Shown: positions 25,611 to 33,437 of the stretch, piece by piece
Layout: every line of letters starts with the position of its first letter
How positions within the stretch are numbered: the first letter of the stretch is position 1
Assembly: GCF_019599145.1 (NCBI RefSeq)
Contig: NZ_CP080647.1
Location: 4,402,001-4,466,000 of the forward strand
Length of the DNA: 64,000 nucleotides
Origin: Streptomyces akebiae
Lineage (GTDB): Bacteria > Actinomycetota > Actinomycetes > Streptomycetales > Streptomycetaceae
Direction of reading: 5' to 3'
Program-made: the position numbers and the translations under genes
The notes under the pieces: generated by a model
Database searches by the model: none
The model's input: only the letters and a program-made list of their open reading frames with translations
Told to the model about the DNA's origin: nothing

Positions 25611-26375
25611 ATGATCAGTGATCTTTTAGCGGACAAGGTGGTCCTCATCACCGGTGCGAGCAGCGGCATCGGCGCCGCGGCGGCGAAGGTGTTCAGCCGG
25701 GAGGGCGCGGTGGTGGTGCTGGCCGCTCGTCGGGAGGACCGACTGGCAGCGCTCGTGAGTGAACTGCGGGACAAGGGGGCCGAGGCGTCGTACGTGGTGG
25801 GCGACATGTCGGTGAGCGCCGACGCGGGCCGCGCGGTGGACTTCGCCGTCGCCGAGTACGGGCGACTGGACGGGGCGTTCAACAACGCCGGGATCGGCGG
25901 CGACCGCACTCCGCTGCATCTGATGACGGACGACGTGTACGACACCATCATGGACGTCAACGTGCGGAGCGTCTGGAACTGCCTGCGGCACGAGATAACC
26001 GCGATGCTGGCGCACGGGGGCGGCGCGATCGTCAACAACAGCAGCGTGGCCGGTGTGGTGGCCATCCCCGCCGCCGCGCCGTACATCGCCTCGAAGCACG
26101 CGGTGGTCGGCCTGACCAGGGCGGCCGCGGACGAGTACGCGACGCGGGGCATCAGGGTGAACGCGGTCGCGCCGGGCACCACGCGCAGTGAGATCACCGT
26201 GGACTGGTTCGCCCGCAACCCCGGTCTGGAGGAGCGGGTCAACTCGCTGACGCCGCAGGGACGTACCGCCGAGCCGGAGGAGATAGCCGAGGCCGCGGCC
26301 TGGCTGCTCAGCGACCGCTGCCCCTTCCTGACGGGCGCTGTAGTGCCGGTCGACGGAGGGTTCGTCAATCACTGA
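25611..26375 (+). CDS. Short-chain dehydrogenase/reductase
   Basis: A 254-aa classical SDR: cofactor motif TGASSGIG (residues 14-21), NNAG, the catalytic Ser region (NNSSVAG), YIASK with catalytic Tyr and Lys, and a PVDGGF C-terminus. Reduces or oxidises a carbonyl/alcohol with NAD(P); the substrate is unknown. Codon 6 is TTA (25626-25628), rare in Streptomyces and suggestive of bldA-tRNA dependence. It lies at the left edge of the amino-carrier cluster and could belong to it, but it is a separate unit closed by a strong terminator. Confidence 0.85.
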   Translation: MISDLLADKVVLITGASSGIGAAAAKVFSREGAVVVLAARREDRLAALVSELRDKGAEASYVVGDMSVSADAGRAVDFAVAEYGRLDGAFNNAGIGGDRTPLHLMTDDVYDTIMDVNVRSVWNCLRHEITAMLAHGGGAIVNNSSVAGVVAIPAAAPYIASKHAVVGLTRAAADEYATRGIRVNAVAPGTTRSEITVDWFARNPGLEERVNSLTPQGRTAEPEEIAEAAAWLLSDRCPFLTGAVVPVDGGFVNH

Positions 26376-26427
26376 CGACAGCCACCGACGACAGCCACCG
26401 ACGACATGGCCGGCGTCGCCGAGGGCG

Positions 26428-26458
26428 ACCGCAGGCGGCGGGGTCCGCCGCCTGCGGT
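26428..26458. terminator. Bidirectional hairpin terminator
   Basis: Perfect 13-bp stem ACCGCAGGCGGCG / CGCCGCCTGCGGT with a 5-nt loop, between the convergent SDR and AfsA-like genes. A GACGACAGCCACC tandem repeat (about 2.5 copies) lies just before it. Confidence 0.7.
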
Positions 26459-26474
26459 GCGCCATGCCGCCGGG

Positions 26475-27458
26475 TTACGTCAGGAGCCCTCGCAGGCGCG
26501 CCTGGAAGGCGACCTCTCCGCCCTGGCGTCCGGTGACGACGACGGCACACCAGTCGGGCAGCAGGGTGGGCAGGCGCCGGGCCTCGATCCAGCAGGGCTC
26601 GTCGAACTCCACGTACCGCTCGTAGCCGATGGATATGTCGGTGAGTTCGACGGGCGTCGGGCCCGCGGCGGCGTGGGCGGCCTGATGCGCGGCCTCCAGC
26701 AGGACGAGACCGGGGACGTGGTCGACGGGGTGGTCGAAGAGCAAGGTGTGGGAGACGTCGTTGCGCAGTTGCCACTGGTGGTCGGCTGGTCCGGCCGCCA
26801 GCAGCACGTCGCTGTCGTCGGCCCTGCCGACCAGGTGGCTGTCGATGGGCTCCGGCACGGGCCACTCGCCCCATGCGACGGTGAGGTGCGGGCCGCGCAC
26901 CCGGCGGTAGGCCGCCGGGGAGACCCAGCCGAACTCCGTGTCCGCGAGGCACACGGTGGCACCGTCCCGCCGGATGCGGAACTCCATGCCCAGGCTCGCG
27001 GAGCGTCTGCCGGATCGGGTGACCGCGATGTCGACCTCGAAGTCCGAGGCCTCCCGAGCCTGGAATCCGGCCTCGGCCGTGATGCGGAGGTTGCTCAGCA
27101 GCGTCTGGTGCCCGGTCGGCACCCCGTACTCGGCGTGCGCGACGAGGAGTCCGCTCTGCCGGATGGTCTGCGCCAGGAGCCGAGGGTCGTACCGGCCGGG
27201 GCCGCGGTACCCGGGCCAGCGGGCCGCGACGGTGAAGGTGTCCGGTCCTGTCCGACGCCAGTCTCTGACGACGATCGCCGAGTCATGTCTGAGATGCGTG
27301 TATTCGCCCAGTCTCGCCATGTCCACAGCGCCATGGAGCGCGGGCTGCACGGCACCGATGGCGCCGACCACCGTTTCCCCTTGTTGCAATGTCTCCACAG
27401 GCGCCGAGCCCGCCCACGTGGGGTGCGCTGATAAAGTAACGAGCATTCGGTTACTCAT
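26475..27458 (-). CDS. AfsA/ScbA/BarX-family gamma-butyrolactone biosynthesis protein
   Basis: A 327-aa protein with two AfsA hot-dog repeats. The first contains HLRHDSAIVVRDWRR and LLAQTIRQSGLLVAHAEYGVP; the second contains SHTLLFDHPVDHVPGLVLLEAAHQAA, the classic AfsA signature. AfsA condenses a beta-ketoacyl group with dihydroxyacetone phosphate on the way to gamma-butyrolactone autoregulators. It is divergent from a ScbR-like receptor gene with only 58 bp between start codons, the standard scbA/scbR layout. Codon 9 is TTA (27432-27434, complement), suggesting bldA control. ATG at 27458 follows AAGGAT; an ATG four codons later is possible. Confidence 0.85.
   Translation of the reverse strand: MSNRMLVTLSAHPTWAGSAPVETLQQGETVVGAIGAVQPALHGAVDMARLGEYTHLRHDSAIVVRDWRRTGPDTFTVAARWPGYRGPGRYDPRLLAQTIRQSGLLVAHAEYGVPTGHQTLLSNLRITAEAGFQAREASDFEVDIAVTRSGRRSASLGMEFRIRRDGATVCLADTEFGWVSPAAYRRVRGPHLTVAWGEWPVPEPIDSHLVGRADDSDVLLAAGPADHQWQLRNDVSHTLLFDHPVDHVPGLVLLEAAHQAAHAAAGPTPVELTDISIGYERYVEFDEPCWIEARRLPTLLPDWCAVVVTGRQGGEVAFQARLRGLLT
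27435..27455. promoter_or_regulatory. Inverted repeat at the AfsA/ScbR-like divergent region
   Basis: AGTAAC and GTTACT arms are separated by 9 nt, within the first codons of the AfsA-like gene and 62 bp from the receptor start. It could be an autoregulator-receptor box, but it does not closely match the described consensus. Confidence 0.3.
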
Positions 27459-27516
27459 GGGTGATCCTTCGGTGAGTGCCGATCGACTGATCTAACGGAC
27501 CGCTGGAAGGTGTCGG

Positions 27517-28170
27517 GTGGTGAGGCAGGATCGTGCGATTCGCACTCGCAATCTAATCCTGGAGAGCATGGCGAGCTTGTTCAATGAGGTGGGGTACGAC
27601 GCGGCGACGATCGCCGCGCTGGTCGAGCGGACGGGACTGACCCGAGGGGCCCTGTACTTCCACTTCGCGTCGAAAGAGGACATGGCGCGTGCCGTGCTGG
27701 ACGAGGCCGTGACCCGCGAAGGGTTCAGCCCCCAGGCGTTCAAAATGCAGGAGTGGGTGGATCTGGGACTGCTGCTGGCCCACCGGCTACCCAGGGAACC
27801 GATACTGCGCGCCGCGATCCGACTGGCCGTCGACCCCAAGGCACGCAGACTCTTCGGCACCCGATGGCCGGACTGGGTCACCCTCGGACACACACTGCTG
27901 ACCGAGGCCAAGGAGAGCGGAGAACTATTCGGTCACGCCGACCCCGCCGCCATATCGCGAGCGTTCGTCGGCGCGTGGACCGGCGTGCAACTGGTGACGG
28001 AAGCCCTGGAGGAGAAGCTGGACCTCTCCGAGGAGATCGCGGGCCTGTATCAGCTACTGCTTCCCAGCATCGTCACCCCGGCGGTGCTGGCCAGACTCGA
28101 CCTGTCGCCCCACCGGGCGGAACGGCTCCTGCGGGAGAGCCGCGGACAGGAAGCGCCCGAACACGAGTGA
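27517..28170 (+). CDS. TetR-family gamma-butyrolactone receptor (ScbR-like)
   Basis: A 217-aa repressor. The N-terminal HTH reads RTRNLILESMASLFNEVGYD and LTRGALYFHFASKEDMA, typical of the ArpA/ScbR group. The C-terminal domain carries the ligand-pocket region including the EWVDLGLLLAHRL and FGTRWPDWVTLG segments (a conserved Trp is present in pocket position). Such receptors repress afsA-type genes and cluster regulators until the lactone binds. GTG at 27517 has GGAAGG at good spacing. Together with the AfsA-like gene it should form a quorum-type switch for the adjoining cluster. A hairpin terminator follows. Confidence 0.85.
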   Translation: MVRQDRAIRTRNLILESMASLFNEVGYDAATIAALVERTGLTRGALYFHFASKEDMARAVLDEAVTREGFSPQAFKMQEWVDLGLLLAHRLPREPILRAAIRLAVDPKARRLFGTRWPDWVTLGHTLLTEAKESGELFGHADPAAISRAFVGAWTGVQLVTEALEEKLDLSEEIAGLYQLLLPSIVTPAVLARLDLSPHRAERLLRESRGQEAPEHE

Positions 28171-28190
28171 GAGTCGGACGACCCCGATGG

Positions 28191-28218
28191 ACGGCTCCGG
28201 GTGGACACCCGGAGCCGT
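28191..28218 (+). terminator. Hairpin terminator of the ScbR-like gene
   Basis: Perfect 12-bp stem ACGGCTCCGGGT / ACCCGGAGCCGT with loop GGAC, about 20 nt after the stop of the receptor gene. Confidence 0.7.
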
Positions 28219-28459
28219 TGCGCGTCCAAGCCTCGCTTCATTTGCATTAGCGTACCCCCGCACCGCGGCGTGACGACAAGTCGCACGCCAAGCTTCACCC
28301 ATCTGCGGCCATGAGCGCGCTGTCACGCCTCCGGCCACCCGGACCCCCCGGTTGGGCTCTGTCGAGCGAGTGTACGCCTCCAGAGTCCTGTTTTCGAGTG
28401 CCAGATATGAGTGATATTTCGGATTTCTTGCGCCCTCCGGCTCCATGTGACGTAAGAGT

Positions 28460-28487
28460 TTGACCGTTTCGCCATAGTTCATACCGA
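28460..28487 (+). promoter_or_regulatory. Candidate promoter of the JadR1-like gene
   Basis: TTGACC at 28460-28465, 16-nt spacer, TACCGA at 28482-28487, inside an AT-rich island, giving a leader of about 78 nt. Confidence 0.35.
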
Positions 28488-28571
28488 TATGACGCTGGCG
28501 GTTCACTGTACAAATAACAGGACGTGTGTTCTTTTATTGATGGGAAGTTTGGCGTGTAAGGAGGGGGAGCG

Positions 28572-29261
28572 ATGGCAGTGCACGCTGCGCAACCGGACAC
28601 GACTCGCGTGCTGATAGTCGGCGACGACGCCGACGCCGCCGAGGCGAGGGCGCGCGAGCTGCGCCGACAGGGGTACCACGCCCAGAGCGTCGTCACCGGA
28701 GCAGAGGCGCTCAACGCCCATCAGCAGGCGGACCTGGTCCTGCTCGACCTCGATCTTCCCGACATCGACGGTCTCGAGGTCTGTCGGTCGATACGGCAGG
28801 CCGGCGACAAGCCCATCATCTCCGTCACCGCCCGCAACACCGAACTGGACCGGGTCCTCGCCCTGCAGGCCGGCGCGGACGACTGCGTGGTCACCTCGTG
28901 CGGTGAGCGCGAGATGCTGGCGCGCATCGAAGCCGTACTGCGCCGGGCCCGCCCGCGGACGGAGCGGTCCCGGCCCCTCTGCCTCGGCCCGCTGCACATC
29001 GACAGCAGAACGCGCGAGGTCCGCCTGCACGACCGCCCGGTGAACGTCACCGCCAAAGAATTCGAATTACTGCACACCCTGGCCGCCACACCCGAAAGCG
29101 TCATTTCCCGAAAGGAACTGATGGCACGGGTCTGGGAAACCGGGTGGGCGGACTCCAGCCGCACCATCGACACGCACGTGCGCAGCCTGCGGGCGAAACT
29201 CGGCACGCATTCGTGGATCATCACGGTCCGCGGCGTCGGTTACCGCATGGGACACGGCTGA
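28572..29261 (+). CDS. JadR1-like atypical OmpR-family response regulator
   Basis: A 229-aa regulator: receiver domain (acidic pair VGDDADAA, phosphoacceptor site DLVLLDLDLPDIDG, SVTARN) and an OmpR winged helix (LHIDSRTREVRLHD, FELLHTLAATPESVISRKEL, IDTHVRSLRAKLG, VRGVGYRMG). The invariant Lys of the usual ADDYVVKPF is missing: the sequence reads ADDCVVTSCGE, so ordinary phospho-activation is doubtful. No histidine kinase is adjacent. Atypical OmpR regulators of this type (JadR1 group) sit in antibiotic clusters and respond to pathway products. A TTA codon (29067-29069) is in frame, so translation may depend on bldA. The ribosome binding site is very strong. Confidence 0.85.
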   Translation: MAVHAAQPDTTRVLIVGDDADAAEARARELRRQGYHAQSVVTGAEALNAHQQADLVLLDLDLPDIDGLEVCRSIRQAGDKPIISVTARNTELDRVLALQAGADDCVVTSCGEREMLARIEAVLRRARPRTERSRPLCLGPLHIDSRTREVRLHDRPVNVTAKEFELLHTLAATPESVISRKELMARVWETGWADSSRTIDTHVRSLRAKLGTHSWIITVRGVGYRMGHG

Positions 29262-29282
29262 CGAATTCCGTGAGAACGCCAC

Positions 29283-29318
29283 CGCGGGTCCGAACCCCGA
29301 AAGGAATTCGGACCCGCG
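29283..29318. terminator. Bidirectional hairpin terminator
   Basis: Stem CGCGGGTCCGAA / TTCGGACCCGCG (12 bp) with a 12-nt loop, between the response regulator (+) and the acyl-CoA dehydrogenase (-). Confidence 0.65.
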
Positions 29319-29355
29319 CCGGCGCGATCGATCCGTCGGTATTCGGTTACGTCAC

Positions 29356-30612
29356 CTACGTCACGGCCCCCTGCGCGTACGGCGATCCGTCGAGCCCGGC
29401 CGGGTCCTGGCCGAGGCCGGCCGGGGTCACCCAGTCGAAGGCGCTGTAGACCGCGGGGCCGAGGCCGATGTTCTCGGCGACCTGCTCCCGCAACCGGTTG
29501 GAGGTGAAGCCGCCGATGACGTTCATCTGGGCGTCGCGGTAGAGGCGTTCCACCTCATGGCCCTGGGTGACGCCGGTCGCCCCGTGGATCTGCACGGCCC
29601 GGGCGGCGACCTCGACGCCCATCTCGGTGGCGTAGATCTTGAGCATCGCGATCAGATCCCGGACCGAGCGGCCTTCGACGCGCGCGCACATCGCCCGGCG
29701 GGCCAGCAACCGGGCGGCGTCGATCTGGGCGCGGGACTCGGCGAGCTGCGCCTGCACACCCTCCATGTGCGCCAGCGGCCGACCGAACGAGACCCGCTCC
29801 CTGGCATGCCGTACCGAGGCGGCCAGGGCGGACTCGGCGACGGCGATGGCCGCGAACGAGTTCTTCAGCCAGCCCCATGCCATGCCCTCGGCGAGCTCCC
29901 CGAACGGCACCGGCACCACATCGCTCGCGGCGATGTGGGCGTCGGTGAAGACGATCCCGCCCCACGGCATGCCCCGCAGCCCCATGTGCGCGATCTCGTA
30001 CCGCTCGACGCCGGGTTGGTTCAGGTCGACGAAGGCGAGGCACCAGTCGGGGCCGTCGTCTCCGGGGAGCCGCTCCCTGCGGGCGAGTACCACGGCCACG
30101 TCGGCGACGGGCGCGTTGGTGATCCTGGACTTCTCTCCGTTGATGACGAACCCGCCCTCGGGCTCCCGGGCGGGCCGCACCGTGGTCCGGTAGGTGCCGG
30201 CGTCGCTGCCCGCCGTACGCTCCACCACGGCGAAGGCGGCCAGCCGCTCCCCGGACAGCAGGGCCCGCAGCAGCGGCTCGTGGTGTCGGAGGTCGCCGTA
30301 GGTGGAGATCAGCTTGCCGCACAGCAGCGTGGACACGGTCGCCGCCCAGTAGGTGCCGGGGCAGGCCCGCGCCAGCGCCTCCATGGCATCGGCCTGGGTG
30401 AGTCCGTCGGCGCCGGTGCCGCCGATCTCCGGCGGGTGGAACAGCCGCAGGTAGCCGCTGTCGGCGAGCTCCTTCCAGTTCTGGGCCGGTATGCGACCCG
30501 TCGCGTCCGTCTCTGCGGCTCGTGCGGCGATGCCGGGGAAGGCGGGGAAGTCGGGGAAGTCGGGCACGGCCCGGTTCCCGCTCACGTAGTCCGCATGCGT
30601 GGTGCTGGTCAT
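29356..30612 (-). CDS. Acyl-CoA dehydrogenase family flavoprotein
   Basis: A 418-aa FAD enzyme of the acyl-CoA dehydrogenase fold: N-terminal helical domain (YLRLFHPPEIGGTGADGLTQ), FAD-contact strand FAVVERTAGSDAGTY, INGEKSRITNAPVADV, and C-terminal helices ending VQIHGATGVTQGHEVERLYRDAQ then GGFTSNRLREQV. It introduces an alpha,beta double bond or oxidises an acyl or aminoacyl substrate. It is the second gene of a minus-strand pair with another acyl-CoA dehydrogenase-like gene 40 bp upstream, divergent from the amino-carrier operon, and so probably tailors that product or its acyl side chain. Confidence 0.8.
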   Translation of the reverse strand: MTSTTHADYVSGNRAVPDFPDFPAFPGIAARAAETDATGRIPAQNWKELADSGYLRLFHPPEIGGTGADGLTQADAMEALARACPGTYWAATVSTLLCGKLISTYGDLRHHEPLLRALLSGERLAAFAVVERTAGSDAGTYRTTVRPAREPEGGFVINGEKSRITNAPVADVAVVLARRERLPGDDGPDWCLAFVDLNQPGVERYEIAHMGLRGMPWGGIVFTDAHIAASDVVPVPFGELAEGMAWGWLKNSFAAIAVAESALAASVRHARERVSFGRPLAHMEGVQAQLAESRAQIDAARLLARRAMCARVEGRSVRDLIAMLKIYATEMGVEVAARAVQIHGATGVTQGHEVERLYRDAQMNVIGGFTSNRLREQVAENIGLGPAVYSAFDWVTPAGLGQDPAGLDGSPYAQGAVT

Positions 30613-30652
30613 CTCGTACGCGCTCCTCGGGTTGACCTCGTGTCGGGCATGT

Positions 30653-31798
30653 TCAGCCGAGTTCCAGCAGGGACGCCGCTATCACCGGGCGCAGCACCTC
30701 CGTGCCGCCCCCGGTGCCGGCGAAGAACAGCCCGTCCCGGTGCGCCCGTCCGACCAGGTGGTCGCCGGAGAGGCCGAGCGGGCCGGACAAGCGCACGGCC
30801 GCGTCCGTGACCGTGCGCACGGCGGCGGCCACGAAGAGCCGGGCGGCCGCCGCGTCCTGGTGTGAGGGCCGGTCGCCGGAGTCGAACTGCTCAGCGGCCC
30901 GGTACAGCATTCCCTCGGCGAGTTCGCAGCGCGCGGCCAGATCCGCCAGGGTGAACCGGACGGACTGGTCGTGGTGGAGCGGCCGTCCGAAGAGCCGTCG
31001 TTCGCGGGCGCCGTCGACGGCGTCCCGGGTCAGGGCACGGATGAGGCCGAGCCAGGGGGCGCTGGAGAAGACCCAGTCCAGCACGGCCAGCAGCGGCTCC
31101 ACCTCGGTCGCCGCGCCGCCGACCGAGCCCAGCACCGCGGTGTCCGCGACCGCGCGGCCGTCCAGGACCAACCGGCCCCAGGGGCAGGTGGGCATCGCGG
31201 CCGGGCGGGCCTCGTCCACCCACAGCCTCTCGCCGGCCCGGTCCACGACGAACGCCGTCCGTCGGCCGTCGTCGTGCGCGGCGACGACCAGGAAGTGATG
31301 GGCCACGGGGGCACCGGCGACCAGGTCCAGTTCGCCGGTGAGCACCCAGCCGCCCGCCCCCTCCGCGGCGGGCCGGACGGTGACGGTGGGGGCGAGGGAC
31401 GCCCCCTGGGTCTGCTGGAGCGACAGCGCGCCCACCCACTCGCCCGACGCCATCCGGGGCAGGTACCGCTCCCGCTGCCCGGGGGTGCCGAAGGCGCGCA
31501 GGGGCACGGTGGCGAGCACCGCGTGCACTGCGACCGCGAGGGCGAGGCCCGGGTCGCGCGCCCCTTCACCGAGCCCCGCCAGCAGGTCGACGGCCTCGGT
31601 GGCCGACAGGCCGGCGCCGCCCAGGTCGGGCGGTACCAAGGGACCGGCGAGGCCCGGGCCGGGCCGGGCGGCGACCAGCTCGGCGAAGAGCCGCGGGTCC
31701 CAGCGGCACTCGCGGTCGCGTTCGGCGGTGGTCGGTCCCGCGAGGCGGTCGGCGAGCTCCCGGGCCCACTCGCCTGTGGGGAAATGCGGAATTCCCAT
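30653..31798 (-). CDS. Acyl-CoA dehydrogenase-like protein
   Basis: A 381-aa protein more divergent than its partner: PLVPPDLGGAGLSATEAVDLLAG, ALSLQQTQGASLAPTVTV, WVLTGELDLVAGAPVAH and C-terminal RRLFGRPLHHDQSVRFTLADLAARCELAEGM. The FAD-binding and C-terminal helices are recognisable; the catalytic Glu cannot be placed with confidence. Paired with the gene at 29356 it may form a heteromeric dehydrogenase, as seen for some two-gene acyl-CoA dehydrogenases in secondary metabolism. ATG at 31798 is preferred over 31816 because GGAG lies 8 nt upstream. Confidence 0.7.
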   Translation of the reverse strand: MGIPHFPTGEWARELADRLAGPTTAERDRECRWDPRLFAELVAARPGPGLAGPLVPPDLGGAGLSATEAVDLLAGLGEGARDPGLALAVAVHAVLATVPLRAFGTPGQRERYLPRMASGEWVGALSLQQTQGASLAPTVTVRPAAEGAGGWVLTGELDLVAGAPVAHHFLVVAAHDDGRRTAFVVDRAGERLWVDEARPAAMPTCPWGRLVLDGRAVADTAVLGSVGGAATEVEPLLAVLDWVFSSAPWLGLIRALTRDAVDGARERRLFGRPLHHDQSVRFTLADLAARCELAEGMLYRAAEQFDSGDRPSHQDAAAARLFVAAAVRTVTDAAVRLSGPLGLSGDHLVGRAHRDGLFFAGTGGGTEVLRPVIAASLLELG

Positions 31799-32028
31799 CG
31801 AAGTCTCCACTCCCATCCACTGAAAACGGGCCCGGTCACCATAACCAGCAATTCGAACAATTCTCGGTGCGGATTTGAGATTTTTCAGCGATCCTGCGGA
31901 CAGTTCACAGAAATGACTCGCGCGGACTTTTCAGCACAGTCCTTGACAATGCTCTGACACAAGAGCCGTTGTCTCCTCACATTGCGCCGTCCACCATGGT
32001 TGGCGGCCCTGCAAAAGGAGGAAGAGCA

Positions 32029-33180
32029 ATGGCAGTAGCAGAGCACGGGGGAAGTCTTCCGAGGCTGCCCCATCTGTCTGACGCGACCCTGCGGGACTCC
32101 GCGCACATGGCCGGCGTCGAGTTCGGCCCCAAGGACGCCGCGGTCATCGCGGACCTGCTGGTGAAGACCGGGATCGAGCTCGTCGAGGTCGGCATGGTGT
32201 CCGGTCCGGGCTCCAAGGACGCCGATCTGGTCCTCGCCACCCATGAGGCCGTCGGCCCGGAACGCAGCATGACGCTCGTCGTGGTGCGGGACCGCCAGCA
32301 GGTCGCGAAGGCCCTCGACGAGGCCGAGCGCCTGGGCGTACGGCACATCATGTACTCCATCCCCACCTCCGAGCAGCACGCGAAGCTCAAGCTCGGCTCG
32401 CCCAGCGCCAAGTTCCTGCAGACGCTGGCCCGTTCGGCGATCACGCAGGCCAAGGAACGTGGCTTCCACGTCACCTTCAGCGGCGAGGACGGCGCCCGTA
32501 CGCCCAGGGAACGCCTCGTCCCCTATGTCACCGCCGGCTTCGAGGCGGGGGCCGACAGGTTCCGGCTCGCGGAAACCGTCGCCTACCTGTCGCCCTGGCA
32601 GATGGAGGAGGTCATCGCCGACCTCACCGCGATCGACGGCTCCGAGATCGAGATCCACTCGCACAACATGCTCGGCATGGCCGTCGCCAACTCCCTGGCC
32701 GCCGTCCGCGCGGGCGCGCAGTGGATCTCGGCGACCGTCGGCGGCATCGGCGAACGCGGTGGCAACGCCCCGCTCGCCGAACTGCTCACCTCACTGCGTG
32801 TCATCCACGGCGACACCCGCTTCGACCTGAGCCACCTCACCGAGCTGTCGCGGGTCGCCCTCAAGGGCGCCGGCCTCGGCGACTCCTTCCAGTCGGGACC
32901 GACCACACCGCACGCGTTCGCCTATGAACTGCCGGGCCAGCTCACCCACCCGGAGGCGTACGAGACGCTGCCCGCCGAACTCGTCGGCAACGCCCGCGAG
33001 CTGCGGGTCCGTACGCGCCTCACCCCTGCCCTCGTCAAGTGGGCCCTGGCCGAATCGGGTGTGTCCGTCGACATCGACGCCTTCACCCCGTGGCTCATCG
33101 AGCGGCAGGAGCGCGACGGAGGCCCGCTGCTCGACCGGGACACGATCCGCAAGGCCGCCATCGACTTCCAGGCCGCCTGA
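32029..33180 (+). CDS. Homocitrate/isopropylmalate synthase-like enzyme (HMGL fold)
   Basis: A 383-aa TIM-barrel enzyme of the HMG-CoA-lyase-like family that condenses acyl-CoA with a 2-oxo acid. Signatures: LSDATLRDSAHMAGVEF (catalytic Arg and metal-binding Asp), the metal-binding HxHN in EIHSHNMLGMA, and GERGGNAPLAEL. It lacks the C-terminal regulatory domain of LeuA, agreeing with homocitrate-synthase-type length. It opens the carrier operon, with AAAGGAGGA at 32015-32022 before ATG 32029. In LysW pathways homocitrate synthase supplies the 2-aminoadipate precursor; the homoaconitase and isocitrate-dehydrogenase partners are not in this window, so the actual substrate pair may differ. Confidence 0.8.
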   Translation: MAVAEHGGSLPRLPHLSDATLRDSAHMAGVEFGPKDAAVIADLLVKTGIELVEVGMVSGPGSKDADLVLATHEAVGPERSMTLVVVRDRQQVAKALDEAERLGVRHIMYSIPTSEQHAKLKLGSPSAKFLQTLARSAITQAKERGFHVTFSGEDGARTPRERLVPYVTAGFEAGADRFRLAETVAYLSPWQMEEVIADLTAIDGSEIEIHSHNMLGMAVANSLAAVRAGAQWISATVGGIGERGGNAPLAELLTSLRVIHGDTRFDLSHLTELSRVALKGAGLGDSFQSGPTTPHAFAYELPGQLTHPEAYETLPAELVGNARELRVRTRLTPALVKWALAESGVSVDIDAFTPWLIERQERDGGPLLDRDTIRKAAIDFQAA

Positions 33181-33250
33181 ACCCACGCCCTCACCGGGGC
33201 AGGCCGGTCCGTGCCACCCCGATCCCGTACGACGAATCCGGAGTTGATCC

Positions 33251-33436
33251 ATGTCCACCGCCCTCCTCACCGGCGACTGCCCCGAGTGCGAAACCGACCT
33301 GACCGTGCCCCCGATGGTTCAGGGCGAGACCCTCTCCTGCCCCGAGTGCATGCTCACGCTGCGCGTGGAGGAGATCCAGAACGGCCGGCTGTCCCTGCAG
33401 ATGGTCGAGGTACAGCTGCGCGACTGGGGCCAGTGA
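33251..33436 (+). CDS. lysW: LysW-type amino-group carrier protein ending in Gln
   Basis: A 61-aa acidic carrier. The N-terminal zinc ribbon has CPEC at 10-13 and CPEC at 30-33, then a short beta segment and the tail LRDWGQ. In LysW the C-terminal Glu of EDWGE is joined through its side-chain carboxyl to the amino group of aminoadipate or glutamate, protecting and presenting it to later enzymes. Here the last codon is CAG (Gln) followed by TGA. With Gln, the usual isopeptide cannot form unless the side chain is first deamidated or the alpha-carboxyl is used. It is directly followed by LysX, LysY and LysZ homologues, so carrier function is hardly in doubt. Confidence 0.88.
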   Translation: MSTALLTGDCPECETDLTVPPMVQGETLSCPECMLTLRVEEIQNGRLSLQMVEVQLRDWGQ

Positions 33437-33437
33437 C

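Larger units (their letters stand above)
28171..28571. other. Intergenic region before the JadR1-like regulator
   Basis: 400 bp: terminator at 28191-28218, then GC-rich spacer, then from about 28380 an AT-rich stretch holding the promoter candidate at 28460-28487. A GGAGGGGGAG ribosome binding site ends it. No gene seen. Confidence 0.5.
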
